Source: Deltaproteobacteria bacterium
GTDB lineage: Bacteria; Desulfobacterota; Syntrophia; Syntrophales; JAFGHS01
Length of the DNA stretch: 38,871 nt
Assembly: GCA_016928025.1 (NCBI GenBank)
Contig: JAFGLN010000103.1
Coordinates: forward strand, 1 to 38,871
Reading direction: 5' to 3'
Shown here: one piece after another, positions 17,497 through 26,117 of the stretch
Layout of the letters: every line of letters begins with the position of its first letter
Numbering within the stretch: position 1 is the first letter of the stretch
The notes under the pieces: model-generated
What the model was told of the DNA's origin: nothing
What the model saw: only the letters and a program-made list of their open reading frames with translations
Databases searched by the model: none
Program-made: the position numbers and the translations under genes

Positions 17497-17541
17497 ACAG
17501 GGGAAAAGGGCAAAACAGGGGGGGCTGCCCTTTTCTCCTGT
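17497..17541 (+). repeat. Long stem-loop between pilin and chaperone genes
   Basis: A 16-bp stem (17497-17512 with 17526-17541, one G-U pair) and a 13-nt G-rich loop. No T-run follows, so it looks more like an mRNA-stabilising or processing hairpin, or a partial terminator, than a simple terminator. Confidence 0.75.
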
Positions 17542-17571
17542 ATCAATGAGGATCTTTTAGGGGGGGGAAGT

Positions 17572-18417
17572 ATGTATAAAAAGAGATGTGTCTTAAATAA
17601 GAACAGATTACAGACGGTGGGCGTATTTTTTTCCGCAGTGTTTTGTCTGTGTTCACAAGCAACGGCGGCCAGTTTCGATATTAAGCCCATCAGGATTTTT
17701 CTGGATGAAAAGGTCAGGCTGGAGAAACTGATCATCAAAAATGTAAGTGACACAAAATTTCCCATCCAAATTAAGGCCTATGAATGGAGCCAGAATCAGA
17801 AGGGCGAAGATGTCTATTCAGAAACGCGGGATATTATAACGTTCCCCAAGATTCTTTCCATTGATAAAGGGCAAGAAAAGATTATCCGCATCGGTACAAA
17901 TGTTCGCCCGGCTAAAATAGAAAAAACCTACCGAATCTATGTAGAAGAAATGCCCGTTCCGGACAAGGATAATTCAGGCACTAAAATCCGTCTTTTCATG
18001 AAAGTGGGGATCCCTGTATTTATCAATCCTGTAAAAATCGACAATCGTCCGGAAATTGAAGATATGGAGGTCGTCAACGGAAAATTGAAAGTTACGGTAA
18101 TCAATAAAGGTAACACCCATTTCGTGGTAACCGGCGTGGCCGTGAGGGGTGCAAATGACGAAGGAAAAGAACTTTTTGCCCGGGATATCGGCGGATGGTA
18201 TCTTTTGAGTGGTACACAGAAGATCTATGAAACCGACATCCCACCGGAAGCATGCGGTGCCATTAGCAATCTCCGTGTCGTATTGAAGACCAGTAAAGCG
18301 ACGGTAGAAAAGAATATCATTATGGCCAAAGACATGTGCCGACTGGTGGATGACATAGCCCGTGGACAGAATCATCTCCATCTTTGTCGCCAGGTCGAAA
18401 TGAGTTATGGGTATTGA
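17572..18417 (+). CDS. Periplasmic pilus assembly chaperone (PapD-like)
   Basis: A 281-residue chaperone with an N-terminal signal peptide (hydrophobic core about 14-32, ending SQATAA) and two Ig-like domains. The first begins ASFDIKPIRIFLDEK and holds the G1-strand region (KGQEKIIRIG); the second begins near GIPVFINP and includes NGKLKVTVINKGNTHF. Such chaperones bind unfolded pilins in the periplasm, complete their fold by donor-strand complementation and pass them to the usher. It lies after the stem-loop, with a GGGGGG ribosome site before ATG 17572. The C-terminus is longer than usual, with a Cys-containing tail after residue 255. Its stop overlaps the next start (TGATG). Confidence 0.88.
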   Translation: MYKKRCVLNKNRLQTVGVFFSAVFCLCSQATAASFDIKPIRIFLDEKVRLEKLIIKNVSDTKFPIQIKAYEWSQNQKGEDVYSETRDIITFPKILSIDKGQEKIIRIGTNVRPAKIEKTYRIYVEEMPVPDKDNSGTKIRLFMKVGIPVFINPVKIDNRPEIEDMEVVNGKLKVTVINKGNTHFVVTGVAVRGANDEGKELFARDIGGWYLLSGTQKIYETDIPPEACGAISNLRVVLKTSKATVEKNIIMAKDMCRLVDDIARGQNHLHLCRQVEMSYGY

Positions 18418-19088
18418 TGCGTATGGATGAGATTCATAAGAAGGGATGGTCGTCACCGATAAAACTGGGGCAGATATTGCTCCATGGGGGGTGGCTTACC
18501 TATGAGGAACTCTCAGAGGGATTGGTGTATCAAAAAGGTTCAAAAAGTCTCATTGGCGAGATTCTGGTTAAAAAGAGTTACATCCGAAACAGGGATCTGG
18601 TTTTCGGCCTCAATCTTCAGTCCATGCTGATCACGGCAACATTGACAACGGCCTTGTCGCTGGGGTTCGTTACAGACGGCCATAAAGCATTGGCCGGTGA
18701 AAAGGCATACCATTTAAGCGTTGGGGCTACGGTGCCCCTGGTGAGTGAGATTTCCAGTCTGTTCCAGATACCGATCATTATTCTCAGTCATTCGGATATT
18801 GAAAAAGGATATATAGATATTCAGGCTGCAACACGGGTGACCATCAAAAATAACAATAAAGCCGGTTATGTTCTCTTGTTTGAGGGACTGTGCAGGCCTT
18901 TCAAGGAAGTGTTGATTTATGGATTGGCTTATGATGTTCAGATTAATTCCGGGGCGTCCTTTGTTCACCAGCCTTACAGTCAAAAAATTGTTACGGCTCA
19001 ACTGAGCTACCGTTTTTTTATATCCGAAGGCGCCGATGCCGGAGAATACCCGTGGCCTTTATCCCTAACTGTGCAGCCGGCACTTTAG
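18417..19088 (+). CDS. Membrane protein with N-terminal MshEN-like (c-di-GMP-type) motif pair, in a pilus operon
   Basis: 223 residues, unknown function. Residues 16-39 and 45-68 are two 24-residue motifs with the MshEN pattern: K16-L17-G18, L21-L22, G25, W26-L27, L32, L36, Q39, and L45-I46-G47, L50-V51, Y55-I56, L61, L65, Q68, joined by a 5-residue spacer. In MshE-type ATPases this pair binds cyclic di-GMP. The second motif lacks the leading Arg and its G, so binding could be weakened. A moderately hydrophobic segment (about 69-86) may be a membrane anchor, leaving residues about 92-223, a beta-rich domain, outside. There is no ATPase domain. The start ATG 18417 overlaps the chaperone stop; TTG 18384 in the same frame is a poorer choice. 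Its end overlaps the usher by 37 bp. A role in c-di-GMP control of assembly is inferred. Confidence 0.65.
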   Translation: MRMDEIHKKGWSSPIKLGQILLHGGWLTYEELSEGLVYQKGSKSLIGEILVKKSYIRNRDLVFGLNLQSMLITATLTTALSLGFVTDGHKALAGEKAYHLSVGATVPLVSEISSLFQIPIIILSHSDIEKGYIDIQAATRVTIKNNNKAGYVLLFEGLCRPFKEVLIYGLAYDVQINSGASFVHQPYSQKIVTAQLSYRFFISEGADAGEYPWPLSLTVQPAL

Positions 19089-21484
19089 AAAAGAAAAAAG
19101 TCTATGGGGAAAGGATCATCCCTTGTCTGATCGTTATCATTGCGATTGGATTGATCTGGTCACGGCCGGCGAATGCAGCGGATAACAGGTTTGAAACAGC
19201 CATTGTCGCCATTAAGATAAATGAGGTTGAAAAAGGGGAATTCTTTGTAAAGTTGACCTCTGATCACGATTTCCTCATTAAAGTCGACGACTTCAAAGCA
19301 ATGGGTTTCGCCGAACCGCGAGGGCAGTTAACGGAGTTGGAAGGTAATATCTATGTTTCCCTCAAATCAATGCGTGGTGTGATATATCATTACGATGGAA
19401 GCAACGTATATCTTAATCTGACAGTTGATCCTGCATTCCTGCCCCAAACCCGCGTCGATTTCGATAAGCCACACCGGTCTGATGTTTATTATCCTAAAGA
19501 CAACAGTTTCTTCATTAACTATGGTTTCGACTATCAAACAGGACCTGATTTGGAACGCGAATCTTTTTCAACAACACAGCAAGTGGGTATAAGGTTTTCG
19601 GACGTCCTTTTCTTATCCGATTCCATTTACTCGGATATTGAAACCAATCGTAGGTTTAACCGACTAATGTCAAGTTTTACTTATGATGATCGTAAATCAT
19701 TTAATCGCATCGTCCTCGGCGATTTTTATGCGACCTCCGGTTCTCTCGGCAGCACCCTTCAGTTAGGTGGATTAAGTTATTCAAAAAATTATGATATTAA
19801 TCCGTATTACATGAAGCATGCCGGGTTTGACTATTCGGGGTATGCACAACTGCCGTCCGAAGTCAGTGTTTATCTGGATGGGATACGTGTCGGGGCTGAA
19901 AAAATCTCTCCGGGCGGATTTGATTTGAAAAATATCATTTCATCCGGCGGCTTTCATAATGTTGAAATCAGGATGAAAGATGCCTTCGGAAGGGAAAGGG
20001 TGATCGAATATCCCTTTTATTTTACGAACAGTTTATTGAAAAAAGGATTTCATGAATACAGTTATAACATCGGTTTTTTAAGGAAAGCTTACGCTGTGAA
20101 AGATAACCAATACAGCCATCTCATGTTTACGGCTTATCACCGATATGGTCTGTCCCACAGGACGACATTAGGCTTCCAGGCAGAGGGTATGCGCCGTCTG
20201 CTTAATGCCGGTCCACAGATAACCTGCCGGCTGGGGCATTTTGGTATTATTGACGGCAGTCTTATCGGCAGTGTTGGCGATTGGGACCATGCAGGGCTTG
20301 CCGGTTCTCTTGCCCATACATATCTTGGTAAAAAATACAACGCCCGGCTGTTTGTCAGCCGATACACAAAAAAGTACGAAAACTTAAACACTTGGAATTC
20401 TATGGCGTCCTTAATGGAAAAAAATGAGTTGGAGATCGGCGCCGGTATCGGTTACGGAAACAAGGCTTTGGGGTCCATTTCGGTTGAACTGAATCATACG
20501 AAAAAATATGCGGGCGAAGACCGGCATTCTTTGGGGATTTCCTATTCCCGGAGTTTGGGCAAAAATTTATCTTTATCGGCCTCATATCGTTTTGTTTCAC
20601 ACCTCACGCACGACCACCAGTTTTTTGCCGCTCTGACCTATTATCCCGGGAAAAATGTTACCACATCGTTGAGTTACCAAAAGGATCAAGCGGGTCATGC
20701 CGAGGTATTGCAGGTGCAGAAAAACCCGCCTTTAGGAGAAGGTCTGTCTTATCGGGCCTCTGTGCAAAGGCTTAGCAATGACATGGCAAATGCGACATGC
20801 TTCAATCCCTATATCCAATATAGCGGACCCTACGGTATCTATTCTGCCGAGTATTGGGGATTATATGACAAGGATAACGACAATACAGAGAGTTATCAGT
20901 TTTCGGTTGGGGGCAGTGTCGTCTATGTGGGCGGTCAATTCGGTTTTTCAAGGCCTGTTAATGACAGCTTCGCCATTATTGAGGTAGGAGAAACGCCGGG
21001 CGTCCTGGCCTATTTTAATAATCACAAAGTCGGTAGAACGGACGATGAGGGGAAAATCGTCATACCGAATCTCGGTGCTTTTGTGGATAATTATATCGCT
21101 ATTAACGACAAGGATATACCGGTCAATTATAAACTGACCCGGGTCAATCGTTATGTTTCCCCGCCGTGGCGAAGCGGCACGCTCATCAAGTTTGACGCCG
21201 TCAAAATCCAGGCCTTCACGGGTTTCCTAAAGATAAGGATCGCGGATGCCGAAGAGCCTTTAGAGTATTATGAGATGACCATAAAAGTGCCGGCCAAAGA
21301 GATAACGTGTCAGACGGGTAGTGGCGGCGAATTCTATTTTGAAAATATACCGCCGGGTTTTTATCCCGTCGAGTTTGTTTATGAGGACAAGCCCCGTTAT
21401 TTGATGATGAAAGTTCCTCAGAGCGATGCGATCATCGTTGATCTGGGAGATATCAGCGTTGAAATTGAAGATGAAAAAAAATAG
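19052..21484 (+). CDS. Outer membrane usher protein (FimD/PapC family)
   Basis: An outer-membrane pore that assembles and secretes chaperone-bound pilins. It has 810 residues: a signal peptide (hydrophobic IIPCLIVIIAIGLIWS, cleavage near NAA at about 42), an N-terminal chaperone-binding domain (FKAMGF), a middle beta-barrel with plug, and C-terminal domains (GVLAYFNNHKVGRTDDEGK, about 640 onward). It is shorter than FimD (about 870) but within the archaic class. No ATG is available near the N-terminus; GTG 19052 is chosen because GGAG lies seven bases upstream, so it overlaps the preceding gene by 37 bp and depends on it for translation. The next gene starts inside its 3' end. Confidence 0.9.
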   Translation: MAFIPNCAAGTLEKKKVYGERIIPCLIVIIAIGLIWSRPANAADNRFETAIVAIKINEVEKGEFFVKLTSDHDFLIKVDDFKAMGFAEPRGQLTELEGNIYVSLKSMRGVIYHYDGSNVYLNLTVDPAFLPQTRVDFDKPHRSDVYYPKDNSFFINYGFDYQTGPDLERESFSTTQQVGIRFSDVLFLSDSIYSDIETNRRFNRLMSSFTYDDRKSFNRIVLGDFYATSGSLGSTLQLGGLSYSKNYDINPYYMKHAGFDYSGYAQLPSEVSVYLDGIRVGAEKISPGGFDLKNIISSGGFHNVEIRMKDAFGRERVIEYPFYFTNSLLKKGFHEYSYNIGFLRKAYAVKDNQYSHLMFTAYHRYGLSHRTTLGFQAEGMRRLLNAGPQITCRLGHFGIIDGSLIGSVGDWDHAGLAGSLAHTYLGKKYNARLFVSRYTKKYENLNTWNSMASLMEKNELEIGAGIGYGNKALGSISVELNHTKKYAGEDRHSLGISYSRSLGKNLSLSASYRFVSHLTHDHQFFAALTYYPGKNVTTSLSYQKDQAGHAEVLQVQKNPPLGEGLSYRASVQRLSNDMANATCFNPYIQYSGPYGIYSAEYWGLYDKDNDNTESYQFSVGGSVVYVGGQFGFSRPVNDSFAIIEVGETPGVLAYFNNHKVGRTDDEGKIVIPNLGAFVDNYIAINDKDIPVNYKLTRVNRYVSPPWRSGTLIKFDAVKIQAFTGFLKIRIADAEEPLEYYEMTIKVPAKEITCQTGSGGEFYFENIPPGFYPVEFVYEDKPRYLMMKVPQSDAIIVDLGDISVEIEDEKK

Positions 21485-21950
21485 CGGAAGCATTTATACA
21501 ACATCAGGCCTTGCCGTTTTCTTTGTCTTTATTCTGGTTTTCTCGCCTGTCGTGGGTTGGTGTGATTGTAATGTTTCTTCGACAGGTGTGAACTTCGGTA
21601 CCTATAATCCGCTCGACACGTTTGACCTGGACTCATCGGGGTCAATCATGGTCAGTTGTACGTCAAATGTCAGCGTTATGGTGTCTATTAGCGTAAGCCC
21701 CACATCGGGAGGCTTCAATCCGCGAAAAATTCGGCAAAGCGGCGGCAGCGACACGTTGAACTACAACCTCTATACGACGAGCAACCGAGCGGCTATCTGG
21801 GGAGATGGAACCCAGGGGACGGAGGTAGTGTGGCATGGTGTAAAAAAGAAATCTCCCTGGTCCGCAACGGTCTATGGTAGAATCTCCGCCGCGCAGGATG
21901 TCTATGTCGGCCAGTATGGAGAGAGTCTGGTTGTTCAGATTGATTATTGA
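21471..21950 (+). CDS. Third SCPU domain subunit, possible tip or minor pilin
   Basis: 159 residues; signal peptide (GLAVFFVFILVFSPVVGWC) and a single SCPU-like domain (VNFGTYNPLD, SIMVSCTSNVSVMVSI, SGGSDTLNYNLYT, YGRISAAQDVYVGQYG). It is more divergent than the other two. The start is ATG 21471, overlapping the usher stop by 14 bp. Its frame stays open further upstream, but that would use the usher's own coding sequence. In Csu-type operons the last gene encodes a two-domain tip adhesin; this one has only one domain, so it is either a tip subunit of unusual size or a minor pilin. No terminator was found after it. Confidence 0.75.
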   Translation: MKKNSGSIYTTSGLAVFFVFILVFSPVVGWCDCNVSSTGVNFGTYNPLDTFDLDSSGSIMVSCTSNVSVMVSISVSPTSGGFNPRKIRQSGGSDTLNYNLYTTSNRAAIWGDGTQGTEVVWHGVKKKSPWSATVYGRISAAQDVYVGQYGESLVVQIDY

Positions 21951-22277
21951 AGTTTACAAATAAATTTCATATCCCAATCTTCCTTATTGAAGACATATAC
22001 ACACGATTTCTTGACCATTGCAAATCAACGAAAACACATAATCATTTAAATGGCAGGTTGCCTTTATTGTGACCTTGGATGGGGAATTTACTTCTCCAAA
22101 CGCACCTTGAAAGTTACAGGTTATTGTGTTAATCAATTTATTAAAACAAGGGTATAGGATCAGACAAGGCACCGTAATAATGAATAGAGCGTAATCAGGA
22201 CCCCAAGAAAATTTTCATCTACTCCCTATCCCCATGGTATTATACTTTTTTTTTCAATAAAGATTTTTGTAATATAT
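21951..22277. other. Intergenic region between pilus operon and uppS, no gene seen
   Basis: 327 bp of AT-rich DNA with no convincing gene or terminator. Its last 40 bp hold a candidate promoter for uppS and a run of nine T. Confidence 0.5.
22218..22246 (+). promoter_or_regulatory. Candidate promoter for uppS
   Basis: TATACT (22241-22246) with the weak -35 TCTACT (22218-22223) at 17 bp. The T-run follows directly. It would restore expression of uppS after separation from frr. Confidence 0.35.
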
Positions 22278-23015
22278 ATGACAAATATTGACTTGCAAAA
22301 ACTTCCGCAACATATTGCCATCATCATGGACGGCAATGGCAGGTGGGCGCAGAAACATGCCCTGGGAAGAGTTTCGGGGCATAAAAAAGGTGCCGAGGCC
22401 GTTCGTGATACGGTCCGTGCCTGCCGTGAATTGGGTATTAAATGTCTTACCCTTTATGCCTTTTCCGTTGAAAACTGGCTGCGTCCGAACAGTGAGGTCG
22501 AAGGCTTGATGCGACTTCTGGAGGAATTCCTGCATTCGGAAATTCAGGAACTGATGGATAATGATATTCGTTTGATGACCATAGGTAATATTGATGCTTT
22601 AAGAGAGCCTGTAAAAAAGGTTCTTAAAGAATCCGTCGGAAAAACGGCGAAAAACAGCTCAATGATCCTGACTTTAGCACTCAGCTACGGGAGCAGGGAT
22701 GAGATGATCCATGCGGTCCGGAAAATATTAAATGATAAGGACACCGGAAAAATAACAACGGAAGAAATTACCAAGGAGCTTTTTTCAAGCTACCTCGATA
22801 CATCTTTGCTGCCCGATCCGGACCTCTTGATTCGTACAAGCGGTGAATATCGGGTGAGTAATTTCCTGCTGTGGCAAATGGCTTATACGGAATTTTATTT
22901 TACCGATGTCCTGTGGCCTGATTTCCGGCGGGATGATCTTCTGAAAGCCATTGCCGAATATCAGAGACGGGAAAGAAGATTCGGATTGACGTCCGATCAG
23001 ATACAAAAGACATGA
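22278..23015 (+). CDS. uppS: Undecaprenyl diphosphate synthase (isoprenyl transferase)
   Basis: This enzyme adds isopentenyl units in cis to make undecaprenyl diphosphate, the carrier for peptidoglycan and polysaccharide. It has 245 residues. IAIIMDGNGRWA places the catalytic Asp at residue 18; TLYAFSVENWLRP and the C-terminal RTSGEYRVSNFLLWQ motif also match the family. ATG 22278 lacks a strong ribosome site. It starts the second envelope cluster (uppS-cdsA-dxr-rseP); frr and the rest of the rpsB operon end 6.2 kb upstream. Confidence 0.96.
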   Translation: MTNIDLQKLPQHIAIIMDGNGRWAQKHALGRVSGHKKGAEAVRDTVRACRELGIKCLTLYAFSVENWLRPNSEVEGLMRLLEEFLHSEIQELMDNDIRLMTIGNIDALREPVKKVLKESVGKTAKNSSMILTLALSYGSRDEMIHAVRKILNDKDTGKITTEEITKELFSSYLDTSLLPDPDLLIRTSGEYRVSNFLLWQMAYTEFYFTDVLWPDFRRDDLLKAIAEYQRRERRFGLTSDQIQKT

Positions 23016-23030
23016 TCGAAAGGACAAATC

Positions 23031-23849
23031 TTGGCCGCTGAGATCAGCCCGCATATAAAAAGGTGGATTACGGGCATCATTGCCGTTCCGCTGCTTTTAT
23101 TGATCATTCTGTACGGATCGGCAACGATATTTGCCGTTGTTATCGGTGCCTTCATCCTGGGCGGCGTTTTGGAGTATAATGCCATGGTCTTTGACAAGTC
23201 GTTCGCCTGGGAAAAATGGGAAGTTCTGGTGATTGCCGCCCTGATTTTCCTTGCCGGATACATCGGCGATTCATTCCTGATTTTAGCGGTATTGACTTTT
23301 GCTTTCCTGATCGTGTTTGCGCTTTACCTCTTGAGGGTTCGGGAACATGGTCTGGATATAACACCTGCAGGCAAGGTGGTTTTTGGTTTTTTGTATATTC
23401 CGCTCTTGATGACGCACTTCATCCTGATCCGCCGTTTTGACGACGGGATTTTATGGGTGTTTTTTGTCCTGGTACTGGCTTTCGCGGGGGATACCGCAGC
23501 CTTTTATGTGGGGAGGACCTGGGGGAAGACAAAACTGCTCCCTGTTGTCAGCCCGGCCAAAACCACGGAAGGCATTCTGGGATTGATCGGAGGGAGCATC
23601 GGCGCCTGCGTGATCTATCAGCAGATCCTGTTGCCGGAGTTTTCCGTTGTTCATGCCGTTATATTAGGATTTATCGGCAGCATTCTGGGGCAGTTGGGGG
23701 ACCTTTGTGAGTCTCTCATTAAGCGGGCATCGGGTGTGAAAGATTCCGGCTCTGTTTTGCCCGGTCATGGAGGCATCTTGGACCGGCTGGACAGTCTATT
23801 ATTCGTGGCACCCTTTGTCTATTACTATTATGTATGGATTATCAAATGA
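23031..23849 (+). CDS. cdsA: Phosphatidate cytidylyltransferase (CDP-diglyceride synthase)
   Basis: CdsA makes CDP-diacylglycerol from phosphatidate and CTP at the inner membrane, feeding PssA (27831) and other phospholipid enzymes. The 272 residues form about eight membrane segments. The CDS signature is intact near the C-terminus: LIKRASGVKDSGSVLPGHGG followed by LDRLDS. The start is TTG 23031, with AAAGGAC upstream; no ATG occurs in a plausible position. Its stop overlaps the dxr start (ATGA). Confidence 0.95.
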   Translation: MAAEISPHIKRWITGIIAVPLLLLIILYGSATIFAVVIGAFILGGVLEYNAMVFDKSFAWEKWEVLVIAALIFLAGYIGDSFLILAVLTFAFLIVFALYLLRVREHGLDITPAGKVVFGFLYIPLLMTHFILIRRFDDGILWVFFVLVLAFAGDTAAFYVGRTWGKTKLLPVVSPAKTTEGILGLIGGSIGACVIYQQILLPEFSVVHAVILGFIGSILGQLGDLCESLIKRASGVKDSGSVLPGHGGILDRLDSLLFVAPFVYYYYVWIIK

Positions 23850-25009
23850 AAACAATAGCCGTTCTTGGTTCGACCGGTTCCATCGGCGTCAACACGTTAG
23901 ATGTTATTAAAGACCATCCGTCTCTCTTTAAGATTTGTGCTCTTGCCGCAGGGCGCAATATCGAACTGCTCGCTCAGCAGATCGAACGGTTCAAACCGAA
24001 GTGCGTTTCCGTCATTGATAAAAAAGCGGCCGGGGCATTAAGAGAGATGCTTGGTCCGGCGAAGGATACGAAGATTCTTTTTGGGACCGAAGGTTATCAG
24101 GAAATCGCTTCGATGCAAGAAGTCCGGATGGTCGTTTCCGCTATCGTGGGTGCCGCGGGTTTGTTGCCGACGATTACGGCGATTGAGGCCGGGAAGGATA
24201 TTGCCTTGGCCAACAAGGAAACGATGGTGATGGCAGGAAGCCTCGTTTGCAAGAAAGCCGAGGCCAAGGGCGTGAAAATCCTGCCGGTCGACAGCGAACA
24301 CAGCGCCATATTTCAGTGTCTGGCGGGCCAAGACCGGAAGGCGGTCAGGCGAATTATCCTGACGGCTTCGGGAGGGCCTTTTCGGAATTTTTCCCTGGAG
24401 GAAATGATCCGGGTGACGCCTGAGGAGACCCTGAAGCACCCGACCTGGCGTATGGGCGAAAAGATTACCATCGATTCGGCGTCCATGATGAACAAAGGTT
24501 TGGAGGTTATCGAGGCCCAATGGCTTTTTGATGTGAATATCGATCAAATTGACGTGCATATTCACCCGCAAAGCATTATACACTCCATGGTGGAATATGT
24601 TGACGGGTCCGTGATCGCCCAGCTCGGAAATCCGGATATGCGAATTCCCATAGCCTATGCCCTTTCTTATCCGGAAAGGCTCCATCGGCCCGGGGGAGCT
24701 GTGGATTTTTTCCGGGCGGGACCTCTTGAATTTTTTGAACCTGATGATCGTAAATTTCCCAATTTGAGGCTCGCCTATGAGGCGGGCAGAGAAGGCGGGA
24801 CCCTGCCGGCGGCATTGAATGGGGCCAACGAGATGGCGGTGGCCGCCTTTATCGAAAGGCGGATACGCTTCACGGATATACCGGAAATCATCAGGGAGGT
24901 TCTTAACCGTCATGTGACGAAAGAGGTCCCTTCCCTGGATGATATCCTTGAAGCGGACCGGTGGGCCCGAGAAGAAGCAAAACAATATATGAAGGAGATT
25001 AACCATTGA
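23846..25009 (+). CDS. dxr: 1-deoxy-D-xylulose 5-phosphate reductoisomerase
   Basis: This is the first committed step of the MEP isoprenoid pathway, converting DXP to MEP with NADPH. The start is ATG 23846 (387 residues), which overlaps the cdsA stop as ATGA; an ATG 12 bases earlier is in frame but less likely. The NADPH loop is GSTGSIG (8-14). The metal-binding VDSEHSAIFQ, flexible-loop ASGGPFR and TIDSASMMNKGLEVIEA motifs are intact. It works in the same pathway as ispG at 31593. The rseP start overlaps its stop (TTGA). Confidence 0.97.
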   Translation: MKTIAVLGSTGSIGVNTLDVIKDHPSLFKICALAAGRNIELLAQQIERFKPKCVSVIDKKAAGALREMLGPAKDTKILFGTEGYQEIASMQEVRMVVSAIVGAAGLLPTITAIEAGKDIALANKETMVMAGSLVCKKAEAKGVKILPVDSEHSAIFQCLAGQDRKAVRRIILTASGGPFRNFSLEEMIRVTPEETLKHPTWRMGEKITIDSASMMNKGLEVIEAQWLFDVNIDQIDVHIHPQSIIHSMVEYVDGSVIAQLGNPDMRIPIAYALSYPERLHRPGGAVDFFRAGPLEFFEPDDRKFPNLRLAYEAGREGGTLPAALNGANEMAVAAFIERRIRFTDIPEIIREVLNRHVTKEVPSLDDILEADRWAREEAKQYMKEINH

Positions 25010-26115
25010 CGGGATTAACAACCATTATCGTATCTGTTGTTATTTTACTGGGCATCCTCATTTTTGTCCATGAACTGGGACATTTTCTGGTGGCCAAGTA
25101 TTCAGGCGTCGGCGTTTTAAAGTTTTCCTTGGGATTCGGTCCGAAATTAATCGGTAAAAAAATGGGGGAAACGGAGTATATTCTGTCGGCTATTCCATTA
25201 GGCGGTTATGTAAAGCTCCTGGGTGAGAGCGAAGTCGAGGAACTGACTGATGAAGATGAGAAGAGGTCTTTTTTGAAGCAACCCGTCTGGAAACGCATTG
25301 CCATTGTCGTGGCCGGGCCTTTGTTTAATTTTGTTTTGGCCGTTGTTGTTTTCGCGTTCGTTTATATGTGGGGTATTCCCGCCATGACGACAAAAGTAGG
25401 CGGCGTCCAAGAAGGGTCCGCCGCCTTCGAGGCCGGTCTCGAGATTGATGATGTGATTGTCGCCGTCGGCGATAAAAAAGTGTCCAAATGGCCGGATATG
25501 GCCAAAATTATCAGCAGCAGCAACGGCGAGACGTTAAAGATTACCTTGGAGAAAAATGGCCGGCTGACAGATGTTATGATTACGCCGAGATTAATGAAAA
25601 GTAAAAATATCTTCGGCGAGGAAATCGAGTCTTATAAAATCGGCATCAGCCCGTCTGAAGATCTGTTTATCGAGAGGATGAATCCCATCGCCGCATGCTG
25701 GTCATCGCTCGTTCAAACCTGGGTCATCACAAAACTGACAATATTGAGTATTATCAAGATCATAGAAGGGGCCATTTCACCCCGCACCCTGGGCGGTCCG
25801 ATCCTGATTGCTCAGATTGCCGGCGATCAGGCCAAGGCGGGATTGATCCCTTTTCTGATGTTTATGGGGCTGTTAAGCATCAACCTGGGCATCCTGAATC
25901 TTCTGCCCATCCCCGTTTTGGATGGCGGACATCTCGCATTCTACCTTATTGAACTCATTACGGGACGGGAAATCAGTATCAAATGGCGAGAGCGGGCCCA
26001 GCAGATCGGGTTTGTCATTCTGATCGCCCTGATGATTTTTGTGATTATCATGGATATCGACAGGATGAATAATCCCCGGGTCATCGAAGAGCCCTCGAAA
26101 ACCATTCAGAAATAG
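25006..26115 (+). CDS. rseP: RseP-type site-2 intramembrane zinc metalloprotease
   Basis: A membrane protease that cuts within membranes, in relatives releasing anti-sigma factors and clearing signal peptides. The 369 residues hold HELGH at 22-26 in the first membrane helix, one PDZ domain (about 120-190), and a C-terminal NLLPIPVLDGGH motif that supplies the third ligand. E. coli RseP has two PDZ domains and about 450 residues, so this is the shorter one-PDZ form. TTG 25006 overlaps the dxr stop and has AAGGAG eight bases upstream. tsaB follows after two bases. No sigma-E/RseA pair is seen nearby. Confidence 0.94.
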   Translation: MTGLTTIIVSVVILLGILIFVHELGHFLVAKYSGVGVLKFSLGFGPKLIGKKMGETEYILSAIPLGGYVKLLGESEVEELTDEDEKRSFLKQPVWKRIAIVVAGPLFNFVLAVVVFAFVYMWGIPAMTTKVGGVQEGSAAFEAGLEIDDVIVAVGDKKVSKWPDMAKIISSSNGETLKITLEKNGRLTDVMITPRLMKSKNIFGEEIESYKIGISPSEDLFIERMNPIAACWSSLVQTWVITKLTILSIIKIIEGAISPRTLGGPILIAQIAGDQAKAGLIPFLMFMGLLSINLGILNLLPIPVLDGGHLAFYLIELITGREISIKWRERAQQIGFVILIALMIFVIIMDIDRMNNPRVIEEPSKTIQK

Positions 26116-26117
26116 AG

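Noticed and set aside
16129..22277. Pilus operon as a transposon or integrative element
   Set aside because: No transposase, integrase, terminal repeats or attachment site is visible at either edge; only displacement of gene order is supported.
24038..25021. Minus-strand open frame of 327 codons opposite dxr
   Set aside because: It is wholly antisense to dxr, with no ribosome site or known motifs.
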